DNA from: Desulfospira joergensenii DSM 10085
GTDB lineage: Bacteria > Desulfobacterota > Desulfobacteria > Desulfobacterales > Desulfobacteraceae
NCBI RefSeq assembly: GCF_000420085.1
Contig: NZ_ATUG01000001.1
Location: 682,001-746,000 of the forward strand
Reading direction: 5' to 3'
Length of the DNA: 64,000 nt
A model generated the notes under the pieces. That model searched no databases and was not told the DNA's origin. It was given only the letters and a program-made list of their open reading frames with translations. The position numbers and the translations under genes are program-made. This document shows, piece after piece, positions 34,492 to 42,233 of this stretch (position 1 is its first letter; the number at the start of each line of letters is the position of its first letter).

Positions 34492-34852
34492 ACCTCGGCC
34501 ACTTTAGCCCAAACCCGGGTTGAGGACAATCTTTTTTGCCATTCCCCTCCCGGGACAAGACAAACTTGACTGCATTCCTCGTTTTTTTTAAAAGTCATTG
34601 ACCTGTCTACGGCTTCACACCCTGTCATCCTCCATTGCTTAGAAAAATGAACCCGAGGTTGCATCTCCTTCGTTATCAGGACCTCGCGGTAGATGACTAG
34701 AGCTTCAGGTGCCTCGGATATGAAACCTTTCTGATTTTTGCAAGGTTGGGGTGAATTCGAACCGCAAATTGGTGGAATCTTGAAGATGTAACTTGACTTG
34801 GGTAACCGTTTTTCAAGGAAGGATCGACATTTTCCTTGTTGAAAGACTCCCT
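34492..34852. other. Gene-free region with repeat copy 1
   Basis: About 360 bases hold no recognisable gene. They include the first copy of a 55-bp promoter-like repeat at 34597-34651. The sequence to its right shows no open frame of note and may be remnant of a lost gene. The left edge carries a short GC-rich stretch resembling another around 41573. Confidence 0.4.
34597..34651 (+). repeat. 55-bp promoter-like repeat, copy 1
   Basis: 50 of 55 positions match the copy at 37154-37208. It begins ATTGACCTGTCTACGGCTTC. TTGACC could be a -35 box; in this copy the position 19 bp later reads TGTCAT. No gene follows in the reading direction. Confidence 0.7.
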
Positions 34853-35797
34853 CTAAACAGCGCCTTTTACCGCTTGTCCATCACTGAACCGGTTCTTTAA
34901 AAAGTTCCGGAATTTTCTCTGGGTAAGGGTTAAAACACTGTCTTTAAGAGCGACGATGGATATGGTGTTCACCAGCTTTTCAGGCTTGGGGAATATGGGG
35001 ATGATTTCCTTTTTCTCGATTTCTTCTTTCCATAGGTGCTCGGAAGTCAGGCCGACACCCATACCGTTTCGAATACATTCCATCAGAGCTTGATGCGCTT
35101 CTATGGCCATAACAATATTAAAATCATTTATCCTTTTTTTATAATAATACCAGAACCAATGCCGCAGAATGATGGGCTCGTTTTCATCTGTCAGATACTC
35201 CAGAGATAACAGATCGTTTAAAGAGAGGTTTTTATTTATTCGTTTCTCATAATATGCCCTGGAACAGGCCAAAACAAAATATTCCAGCATCAACGGCTCT
35301 ATTGCGTAAAGTTCAGGTTTGCCCGGGAGCTGGTCATAGGCTGAAAAAAAATCAATCAATGCGAAATCAAGCTCACCTTTATTGAGCAGGTCAATCAGCA
35401 CATCAGATTCCTCAAACCTGACTGAAAAACGGACATCGGGATAAATTTTCCTGAACTCTGAACAAATTTGAGGTAGGTACGTTGTCCCGAAAATGATGGG
35501 TGAACCAATCATAAGGGAACCGTAAGGTTTGTCCATGGCTATGGAAAGATGCTCGATTTCACGGTCCAATTCTTTTAAAAAAGGCTGGACAGTTTTGAAA
35601 AGATGATGAGCAGCACTTGTGGGAACGATTCTTTTGTGGAGCCTTGAGAATAAAGGCGTCTTAATCTCTTCCTCCAGTTTTTTAATCTGCTGGCTTACCG
35701 CAGGCTGCGAAATATGAAGTTTTTCTGCAGCCTTACTGATGCTGTTTTCAGCATAGACACAATGGAAAACATGGACACGGTTCAGATCATATCTCAT
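34853..35797 (-). CDS. LysR-family transcriptional regulator
   Basis: A 314-aa LysR protein. The N-terminal winged HTH is RVHVFHCVYAENSISKAAEKLHISQPAVSQQIKKLEEEI (residues 7-45), and the effector domain opens GSLMIGSPIIFGTTYLPQICSEFRKIYPDVRF. The effector is unknown. It is divergent from an EamA transporter gene, the usual arrangement when a LysR regulator controls an exporter. No clear Shine-Dalgarno precedes the ATG. Confidence 0.93.
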   Translation of the reverse strand: MRYDLNRVHVFHCVYAENSISKAAEKLHISQPAVSQQIKKLEEEIKTPLFSRLHKRIVPTSAAHHLFKTVQPFLKELDREIEHLSIAMDKPYGSLMIGSPIIFGTTYLPQICSEFRKIYPDVRFSVRFEESDVLIDLLNKGELDFALIDFFSAYDQLPGKPELYAIEPLMLEYFVLACSRAYYEKRINKNLSLNDLLSLEYLTDENEPIILRHWFWYYYKKRINDFNIVMAIEAHQALMECIRNGMGVGLTSEHLWKEEIEKKEIIPIFPKPEKLVNTISIVALKDSVLTLTQRKFRNFLKNRFSDGQAVKGAV

Positions 35798-35827
35798 AAG
35801 TTTTTATTATCAAAAACATAAAAATGA

Positions 35828-35847
35828 ATAATTTTACGTAATATTAT
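35828..35847. promoter_or_regulatory. Candidate LysR operator dyad
   Basis: An imperfect 20-bp dyad, ATAAT-TTTACGTAAT-ATTAT, is centred on ACGT in the 111-bp divergent region between the LysR and EamA genes. LysR regulators bind such interrupted dyads; assignment is by position and symmetry only. Confidence 0.4.
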
Positions 35848-35908
35848 ATCAGGATTAAGATAAAGGCAAGATTATCCCGACACTCTTTAAAATTTAGGAG
35901 AAGCCATA

Positions 35909-36748
35909 ATGCTTTCCATCCTCCTGTCCCTTGTGGCATGTGTTGGCTGGGGTGTTGCAGACTTTATCGGCGGATTGAAAAGCCGTACTTTACCTACCTT
36001 TACTCTGTTGCTGATTTCCAATATATCAGGAATTTCTTGTCTTCTTCTGATCGTGGCAGCTTTCAGCAGGAACCTGCCTGAAGATCCAAACCTGATTTGG
36101 TCTGTTCCCGCAGGATTTGTGGGGTTGACGGCCATGTATCTATTGTACAGAAGCCTTGCCATTGGGGTGATTTCGATTCTTGCTCCCGTAAGTGCCACCG
36201 GCACCATTCTTCCTGTTGTTTGGGGAATCATCTGCGGTGACACTCTGTCTGGTCTGCAGTTATCAGGCATGGCCATGGCATTTGCCGGAACCATACTGGC
36301 AGTGATGGAATCCGGGGGAGAAACCCACCGAGTGAAAGCGGCAAAAGGAATTCATCTGGCACTCGCTGCCGCAGTCTGTATCGGATTTTACTTCATCCTC
36401 ATGGACAGAGCTGCCCAAAACCATCCACTCTGGGCATCCATGATTATGCGATGTTCTACCCTTGTTTTTTTAATACCGCTGATGCTGATTAACCGCACCC
36501 CGCTCACAGTAGGGAAACCTCATTTGCCCTGGGTTGTTATCATGGGTCTTGTGGACACAATCGCCGCCTTTGCCTTTGCTGCCGCAACAAGGGAGGGGAT
36601 GTTAAGCGTTGTCTCTATTCTCAGCAGTCTTTACCCTGCAGTCACGGTCTTTCTCAGCGCCGTCATCGTTAAAGAGAAATTAAACAAGGCTCAGTCATTC
36701 GGGGTTCTTCTCGCTATTTCAGGTGTAGCGCTAATTTCTGGATTTTAA
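35909..36748 (+). CDS. EamA/DMT-family transporter
   Basis: A 279-aa integral membrane protein with ten hydrophobic segments. Repeat 1 is ILLSLVACVGWGVADFIGGLKSRTLPTF, followed by GLTAMYLLYRSLAIGVISILAPVSATGTILPVVWGI. Repeat 2 covers IHLALAAAVCIGFYFILMDRAA and ends SLYPAVTVFLSAVIVKEKLNKAQSFGVLLAISGVALI. AGGAG stands before the ATG. It was probably regulated by the divergent LysR protein. Substrate unknown. Confidence 0.9.
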   Translation: MLSILLSLVACVGWGVADFIGGLKSRTLPTFTLLLISNISGISCLLLIVAAFSRNLPEDPNLIWSVPAGFVGLTAMYLLYRSLAIGVISILAPVSATGTILPVVWGIICGDTLSGLQLSGMAMAFAGTILAVMESGGETHRVKAAKGIHLALAAAVCIGFYFILMDRAAQNHPLWASMIMRCSTLVFLIPLMLINRTPLTVGKPHLPWVVIMGLVDTIAAFAFAAATREGMLSVVSILSSLYPAVTVFLSAVIVKEKLNKAQSFGVLLAISGVALISGF

Positions 36749-36834
36749 AAAAAGAACGATGCCTTTTAATCCAGTCATGGCCCTTTTTTCTTGCCGCCGG
36801 TTCGGGCCTGACATTCCCTGATAAAGTTACCCGC

Positions 36835-37153
36835 AGCAAAACCGATTCCCGCCGAACCTTGCGGCTGCAAGGCCGTTCCAGGATGAAATCGGATCCCTGG
36901 CCGGCGACGAGGTGCTCAAAAAAAGCAACCCTGCTCCAGGAATCCCTGCGCCAAAACATCTTGCCGGAAGATGGGGCGGGGAGGAGTTTCTCATTCTTCT
37001 GCCCCACCAGAAAATCGACCAGGTCCGGAGCGTGGCTGAAAAGCTCAGATCTGTTATTGAAACCACGGTTTTTGACGAGGTGAACTCCATCACCGCAAGT
37101 TTCGGAGTGGCCGAATACAATGCAGAAGAGACCGTGGCCGGCCTAAAAAATCT
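36835..37153 (+). pseudogene. Decayed GGDEF-domain gene fragment
   Basis: Conceptual translation gives FQDEIGSLAGDEVLKK in one frame, ATLLQESLRQNIL in a second, then RWGGEEFLILLPHQKIDQVRSVAEKLRSVIE back in the first. Together these are the middle and C-terminal part of a diguanylate cyclase domain including the GGEEF signature. A frameshift falls at the A7 run near 36919 and a second shortly before the GGEEF codons. The N-terminal half is missing, and the fragment stops exactly where the 55-bp repeat (37154) begins. Confidence 0.8.
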
Positions 37154-37208
37154 ATTGACCTGTCTACGGCTTCACACTCTATCCTCCTCCATTGTTTAGA
37201 AGAATGAA
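37154..37208 (+). repeat. 55-bp promoter-like repeat, copy 2
   Basis: This copy has TTGACC followed 19 bp later by TATCCT, a spacing like that of MerR-family-controlled promoters. It lies 28 bp upstream of the SRPBCC gene start, so it probably is that gene's promoter. 50 of 55 bases match copy 1 at 34597. Confidence 0.65.
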
Positions 37209-37235
37209 TTGAAAACCCAAATTGGAGGATGAACC

Positions 37236-37733
37236 ATGAACACCCGTTTCAATGGTGAGGTAAAACGGGAAACCCGTCTCTATGTGGCCGATATCAGCCA
37301 TCCGGCATCAAAAATATTCCCCCTTCTCTGCCCCACAAGGGAGTATGAGTGGATTGAAGGATGGGAATGCGATCTATTGTATTCCGAATCCGGACTCGCA
37401 GAGCAGGACTGTATTTTCCAATGCCGTATTTTAAATGGAAACCTGCCTGAAATGTGGATACTCGATCTTTACCAGCCCGATGAAAAGATCCAGTTTTCTA
37501 TTCACATGGACGGCTGCATCATCCGGTATACAATCACCTTATTTGAAAAACCCGATAAAACCACGGTATCCACCTGGCATATGACCCTGACGGCTTTTAA
37601 TGAAGCAGGGCATAGATTTCTTGCCGAAAACGATCCCGAGGTATTCAAGGCAAAGTTCTCGGTTTTCGAGGCCATGCTCAACCACTACCTGGAAACCGGT
37701 GAGAAGCTTACTTTTACAGATCTCAACAAGTAG
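37236..37733 (+). CDS. SRPBCC/START-like domain protein
   Basis: A 165-aa protein with the SRPBCC pattern: an N-terminal strand and helix (DISHPASKIFPLLCPTREYEWIEGWECDLLYSESG), a central sheet (DEKIQFSIHMDGCIIRYTITLFEKPDKTTVSTWHMTLTAFN) and a long C-terminal helix (FKAKFSVFEAMLNHYLETGE). The domain binds hydrophobic ligands; the ligand is unknown. GGAGG lies at correct spacing. The promoter is the preceding 55-bp element. No enzyme gene adjoins. Confidence 0.75.
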   Translation: MNTRFNGEVKRETRLYVADISHPASKIFPLLCPTREYEWIEGWECDLLYSESGLAEQDCIFQCRILNGNLPEMWILDLYQPDEKIQFSIHMDGCIIRYTITLFEKPDKTTVSTWHMTLTAFNEAGHRFLAENDPEVFKAKFSVFEAMLNHYLETGEKLTFTDLNK

Positions 37734-37781
37734 TCAGGCATCCCGGGAAAGGAAATGACCTGCAGTGAACAAATACAGGGT

Positions 37782-37914
37782 ACCTCTAATAATTAGGATT
37801 TTGGTTTGAGTTCAAGGCGCATGAAAATTTTAACCGGAGGAATATACGTAATATTTCGAGGATTAAAATTTTCATGCAACGAAGAAATCGGGCCAAAAGA
37901 CAATTATTAGAGGT
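37782..37914. repeat. 133-bp MITE-like long palindrome
   Basis: Perfect 13-bp terminal inverted repeats ACCTCTAATAATT (37782-37794; complement at 37902-37914) enclose a second inverted pair GCATGAAAATTTTAA (37819-37833) with its complement at 37863-37877, around a near-symmetrical core containing TACGTA. The element could fold as one hairpin. It has no coding capacity and lies four bases past the stop of the convergent universal-stress gene. It resembles non-autonomous palindromic elements; a parent transposase is not in this window. Confidence 0.75.
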
Positions 37915-37917
37915 GGC

Positions 37918-38304
37918 CTACAATTTAACTGTCATCACTGGACAGGGGGCTTCCAGGATAACGTATTGAGCTGTTGATCCAAATATAGCCCCTACTTTGG
38001 ACTGTTTCCTAACCCCAATGATAATCTGATCAACTGCCTTTTCCCGGGCATAGTCTACTATATCCTCACCCGGAGTCATTCCCCGGATCAGGATATGGGT
38101 TTCACAGTTTATCTGCTGTGCATCAAATACATTCATTTTGACATCTTCCAGGTGAGCCTCCAGGGCGGCTATCCCCTGCTGGGATGCCTCCTGGGGGCAG
38201 CTCCTGACAAGGTAGACAACCGCATCAAACGCCTTGGCCGTTTTAACCGCCTCCGGCAGAATCGCATCGGCAAACGCCGAATCATATGCAACCAGTATTT
38301 TCAT
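37918..38304 (-). CDS. Universal stress protein (UspA family)
   Basis: A protein of about 128 aa starting at the ATG at 38304 (AGAGGTG upstream). It has the UspA fold: MKILVAYDSAFADAILPEAVKTAKAF at the N-terminus, VDYAREKAVDQIIIGVRKQSKVGAIFGSTAQYVILEAPCPVMTV at the C-terminus. The latter contains a G-(x)2-G-(x)9-G(S/T)-like ATP-binding region, slightly altered here. The frame extends to 38385 without support. It is a single gene; regulation not visible. Confidence 0.88.
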   Translation of the reverse strand: MKILVAYDSAFADAILPEAVKTAKAFDAVVYLVRSCPQEASQQGIAALEAHLEDVKMNVFDAQQINCETHILIRGMTPGEDIVDYAREKAVDQIIIGVRKQSKVGAIFGSTAQYVILEAPCPVMTVKL

Positions 38305-38846
38305 TCTACACACCTCTTTAAATTTTATTTCCCGATATCTTCTGCCCTTGAATTTTGTCGGCTGTTCCTGGCAAAGAAGCGGCAAAACATCTGCCGTTCA
38401 ATACCTTCTTTTACACACCTATCTTTTTCCCGATGATGCTGCAATTAAAAGTTGAAACCATATTAGACTGATTAAAATTAGTAAAATTATTTAAAACACG
38501 ACTATATATTAGTTAGGATGATGCTGCCGGTCTTTAACCGAAACCCTTATCCACTCCTTTCCGCTATCTAAATATTTGCTTTCACAATATCTCTTTACAC
38601 GATATTTTATTATTGATATGGCTTGATTCAGGTAAAATGGGCATGCGGATTCGGTGTCGCTCTTATTCTCATGGTACGTGTTTGGCTATTGAGTCGTGAA
38701 TGATATGCGAACGCGTACAATTACTGTTAGCAATCACGGAGAATAGAGTGATAGGAAAGGTGAATGCACTATCTGTATTTATAGCCTGGATATTTCTTGA
38801 TGCCTGCCGTTCAGCGGGGTGCCGGGTTTCAAAAAAGGAGTGATGA
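38305..38846. repeat. Gene-free region with ~195-bp repeat copy A (about 38542-38740)
   Basis: No gene was found. From about 38542 the sequence aligns, with scattered differences and small indels, to 42006-42199. Shared blocks include TTTCACAATATCTCTTTACA and GAATGATATGCG. The copy ends about 105 bases before the RDD gene. Confidence 0.65.
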
Positions 38847-39800
38847 ATGCAATTTAAAATTTCCGGCTTTTGGAAGAGAGTCGGCGCTTTTTTCATAGAC
38901 GCTGTCATTTTAGGAATCTTCGGCCTTCTTCTCGGCCTATTTTTTTCTCAGCAATTTGTTGAATTGGGCGGTTGGGGACGAACTGTCGGATTTCCAATTG
39001 CGGCTATCTATTTTGTACTATTGAACAGCCGGATTGGCGGAGGACAAACAATCGGAAAAAGAGCCCTAAAAATCCAGGTTGTTGATAAGAACGGAGAACT
39101 CATCAGCTTGTGGAAAAGCGCTTTTCGGTATTCTATTATCGGTATTCCATATTTTCTTAATGGGGCCATGATTCCAGAATCAATTTTACAGCCTATCGGC
39201 TTTTTCCTTGTGTCTCTGCTGGTATTCGGGTTCGGCCTTTCAATCTTTTATTTGATCCTTTTCAACCGCAACACCCGCCAGTCGCTGCATGATATTATGG
39301 CGGGTACTTTCGTCATTCGCAAAGGCCTTGTGTCTGACAAAGCAGTTAAACCTATCTGGTCAGTACACTACGCCGTCTGTGGCCTCTTTCTGGTGCTTGC
39401 CTTACTCGTTCCAATATTTGTTGAAAATCTAAGTCAAAACGAATTTTTCTCAGAGCTCATCAAGACCCGAGAGCAGATACAAAAGATTCCCCAGGTCGTT
39501 TATGCAACCGTTCAGGATGGCCGATCAACTTTCAGCTCATCAGATGATAAATCCAAAACAACAACCTATCTGAGTACCCAGGCACTTATAAGCCACCCCA
39601 ACATTGAAGATGAAAGACTTGCTTTACAAATCGCAAATATCATTTTAGAAACCCATGAAGAAGCAATTCAGAGAAATCTTGTCCAGGTTGTTCTAACCTA
39701 TGGGTATGATATAGGGATTGCATCAAAATGGAACAGCCGTCGCTATTCTTTTTCTCCGGAAGATTGGCTGAAAAAAAAAGAATCCAACCATGAGAACTAA
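38847..39800 (+). CDS. RDD-family membrane protein
   Basis: A 317-aa protein. The first ~165 residues form the RDD domain: GFWKRVGAFFIDAVILGIFGLLLG (first membrane helix with the conserved R and D), GGGQTIGKRALKIQVVDKNGE, and NTRQSLHDIMAGTFVI. A fourth membrane segment (~170-192; YAVCGLFLVLALLVPIFV) precedes a soluble C-terminal part with no recognised domain. RDD proteins are poorly understood; some are linked to ion homeostasis. An AAAGGAG precedes the ATG. It lies in an accessory region after repeat copy A. Confidence 0.85.
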   Translation: MQFKISGFWKRVGAFFIDAVILGIFGLLLGLFFSQQFVELGGWGRTVGFPIAAIYFVLLNSRIGGGQTIGKRALKIQVVDKNGELISLWKSAFRYSIIGIPYFLNGAMIPESILQPIGFFLVSLLVFGFGLSIFYLILFNRNTRQSLHDIMAGTFVIRKGLVSDKAVKPIWSVHYAVCGLFLVLALLVPIFVENLSQNEFFSELIKTREQIQKIPQVVYATVQDGRSTFSSSDDKSKTTTYLSTQALISHPNIEDERLALQIANIILETHEEAIQRNLVQVVLTYGYDIGIASKWNSRRYSFSPEDWLKKKESNHEN

Positions 39801-39866
39801 CTCGGATGCAAAGTCCGCTATGCTCCAGGTGCTCCTGACCGATGTGGTGTCGTTGAAGGATTATTG

Positions 39867-40313
39867 ATGAACACCCAATTGATCATAACCGTGTCAATTG
39901 TTCTTGGTCTGTTATTTCTTTTTTTCATCTCAGCCATGGTGTTTTCCAAAACCCGCAGGAATTTGGATAGAATTATTCAAGAAAGATTTAATAAAGAAGA
40001 GCTGATTGGAGCAACCACGAGATCAAATTTTTTTGGAATTAAATCCCGCGGTGGAGCGCAGATAAGGGGAAATGGTGCTCTTGTTCTTACAAAAGATGCC
40101 ATTTATTCAATAAGATCATTTCCCAGAAATGAATTTAAGATACCGATTCATTCCATCCGAAGTGTATCCATGCCAAAGGCATTTAACGGCAAATCAGTAT
40201 TTGTGCCACTATTATGTGTGAACTTTGATACCGGATATGGCGAAGATTCAATTGCATGGGCGCTGAAAGACGCAAGGAAGTGGAAAGAAGCCATAGAAAA
40301 GATGACAACTTGA
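39867..40313 (+). CDS. Membrane-anchored PH-like hypothetical protein
   Basis: A 148-aa protein. One N-terminal membrane segment (IITVSIVLGLLFLFFISAMVF) is followed by a cytoplasmic domain whose pattern (GGAQIRGNGALVLTKDAIYSIRSFPRNEFKIPIHSIRSVSMP, ending WALKDARKWKEAIEKM) resembles bacterial PH/GRAM-like folds. That fold assignment is inference from strand pattern. The ATG at 39867 is preferred over TTG at 39864 because GAAGGA is then 6 bases upstream. It lies 66 bp after the RDD gene. Confidence 0.65.
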   Translation: MNTQLIITVSIVLGLLFLFFISAMVFSKTRRNLDRIIQERFNKEELIGATTRSNFFGIKSRGGAQIRGNGALVLTKDAIYSIRSFPRNEFKIPIHSIRSVSMPKAFNGKSVFVPLLCVNFDTGYGEDSIAWALKDARKWKEAIEKMTT

Positions 40314-40476
40314 AAGGATACCCACACGCTTTCTTCGGACAGGTGACAGGCTGCTGCGCCGCGCCTGCCCCTAAGCTTAGAACCTGGCGGAGCCTGGGAT
40401 CAAGCAGTGATTCTTGCATTATAAAACAAGATACCGCCATCTCCAGACACAGATTTTAAAACAATGGAAAAGCAAA

Positions 40477-41337
40477 ATGAATACTTCAAACATGGTGAAC
40501 AGACCCAGGATTTTATTGACAAATGATGACGGAATCCATTCTCCAGGGCTGAAAGCGGCGGTGGAAGCGGTTATGGATTTAGCGGATCTTATTGTTGCCG
40601 CGCCAAGCGTTCAGCAGACAGGGATGGGAAGGAGTTTAACGGGAAACAGAAGCGCCGGGCTCATACCGATTGATTACAAAGTAAATGGGCAAAGGGTAAC
40701 CGCATATCATTGTGAATGCTCGCCGGCGCTGGTTACCAAACATGCCTTGAAGGTTTTATATCCCCTTGAAAAACCGGATCTATTGGTTTCAGGAATCAAT
40801 TACGGAGAAAATCTCGGGATAAACGTGACAACTTCAGGGACCATTGGCGCTGCTCTTGAAGCCTCAAGTTATGGGATTCCGGCAATAGCGATTTCAAAAC
40901 AGACGGATATCGACTCACATCACGAATACACAAATCAGGACTGGAGTGCGTCAAGGCACTTTCTAAACAGCTTTGCAAAAATTTTAATGACCCGACCAAT
41001 GCCCCGGGATGTTGATCTATTAAAAATTGATATTCCAACCGGCGCGACCTCTTCGACCCCCTGGAAATTATCAAAACTGGCTAAAAGCACGTATTACTCC
41101 AGCTACCTGGACTCACCATCGTTGCAGAGCAGAATCGGCGATGCAAAACTCAAAATTGAAATAGATCCAGAGACCCTTGATCCTGAATCAGACATATACG
41201 TATTTGCAGTTGAAGAACTCGTATCGGTCACTCCCATGAGTCTGGATTCAACTTCCAGGGTGAGTTTCCCGTCCCTTCAAGGAGTACTCAATGACCACCG
41301 GAAAAATATTGTCACCGCACGCCGGACACGCCGGTGA
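40477..41337 (+). CDS. surE: SurE-type 5'/3'-nucleotidase
   Basis: A protein of about 286 aa. The catalytic N-terminus is ILLTNDDGIHSPGLKAA (metal ligands in NDDG), followed by VAAPSVQQTGMGRSLTG, then LLVSGINYGENLGINVTTSGTIGAALEASSYGIPAIAIS, both SurE signatures. SurE removes phosphate from nucleotides and exopolyphosphate. The C-terminal ~35 residues exceed the usual length. It follows GGAAAAGC; the frame begins at 40414. Normally surE sits near pcm/rpoS; here it is in an accessory region, so it may be an extra copy. Confidence 0.9.
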   Translation: MNTSNMVNRPRILLTNDDGIHSPGLKAAVEAVMDLADLIVAAPSVQQTGMGRSLTGNRSAGLIPIDYKVNGQRVTAYHCECSPALVTKHALKVLYPLEKPDLLVSGINYGENLGINVTTSGTIGAALEASSYGIPAIAISKQTDIDSHHEYTNQDWSASRHFLNSFAKILMTRPMPRDVDLLKIDIPTGATSSTPWKLSKLAKSTYYSSYLDSPSLQSRIGDAKLKIEIDPETLDPESDIYVFAVEELVSVTPMSLDSTSRVSFPSLQGVLNDHRKNIVTARRTRR

Positions 41338-41663
41338 CCCGGGCGTGATGCTGTACAGGGTTTAAGATGGAAAGCACTGAAAGCGGTCTTAAAAACCTTC
41401 GCAATTTTCGTACCCTTCGTCGTTTGAAAGCCATGGTACTCTTTCTGCCATGAAGAACGCGAAGAAAAACTTCCAGTAAACGGCAAACTTTGAACCTCCC
41501 CGGCGGCGCCGGGGGCTTATCCATAGCAGTTAAATGGACCGTCCGGCCGGGATCACCCTATTTTATACCGGGTTTGGGGACAATCCTTTTTGCCTGGCCG
41601 AAGTTCCCATGTCCCGAACCTGGATTGGGAACGAATGCTGCGGACACAGAGAGCTCAGAGGTT

Positions 41664-41690
41664 CAGCACTTTCGTGCTGATTTTTTTTTT
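41664..41690 (+). terminator. Orphan rho-independent terminator
   Basis: Stem CAGCAC (41664-41669), loop TTTC, complement GTGCTG (41674-41679), then A and ten T residues (41681-41690). It lies over 320 bases past the SurE stop, so either the SurE transcript has a long tail or a small RNA ends here. Confidence 0.75.
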
Positions 41691-42005
41691 GCGAGCCTGC
41701 ACGGCCCATCAGAGAAGAATGCCTATGGCTGTCCTGCAGCGGGAAAACAGGAAAAGGGTTGCCGTGGATCGGACCTCCGGCCGGGGCGGGGCCGGCTGCG
41801 CAGGGTTAACGATTTCCACAGCCTCTATCATTCCGCTCCGCCAAGGGCCGAAACTCACTTCGTTCAGACAGTCGGCCCTTTTATGCCTCCGCTCCATGAA
41901 GAGTCTGTAGGAAATCGAACCCGATGTCTCCGCCCTGCCCCGCCCCGGCCTCCACGGCAGCAGACAAAGATCATGGGGCTTTCAAATGAGGGTGTCCGGC
42001 GCCTC

Positions 42006-42199
42006 AACCCTTATTCACTCCTTTCTGCTATGTAAGCATTTGATTTCACAATATCTCTTTACACGATATGGGAATGCTGATATGGCTTCAATTACGTGTA
42101 AGAATGATGTTATCCAGATATCATTTAATTTCTCATGTTCTGCGGTTGGCCATCTAATCATGAATGATATGCGGATCCGGTCAATTACTTGTTCACGGC
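42006..42199 (+). repeat. ~195-bp imperfect repeat, copy B
   Basis: Aligns with 38542-38740 by eye (roughly four-fifths identical in the shared blocks). It ends 34 bases before the start of the HEPN/nuclease gene, as copy A precedes the RDD gene, so both copies lead a gene block. Possible leader, promoter or insertion footprint. Confidence 0.65.
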
Positions 42200-42233
42200 G
42201 GCTGCACCGCGATTAACTTTCTAAAGGAACAAC

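Larger units (their letters stand above)
41338..42233. repeat. 896-base gene-free region with several repeat relics
   Basis: A long open frame at 41490-42035 looks non-coding. The region holds a CCCCGGC hairpin (41498-41514), a REP-like hairpin GTTCCCA...TGGGAAC (about 41605-41636), a strong terminator (41664-41690), and a hairpin GGGCCGA...TCGGCCC (41845-41878). It also holds an imperfect inverted pair around 41760 and 41940 (GGCCGGGGCGGGGC) and repeat copy B (42006-42199). It reads as an accumulation site for dispersed palindromes. Confidence 0.55.

Noticed and set aside
41490..42035. 181-aa open frame in the gene-free stretch
   Set aside because: It runs through a terminator, palindromes and a repeat; no protein-like pattern.
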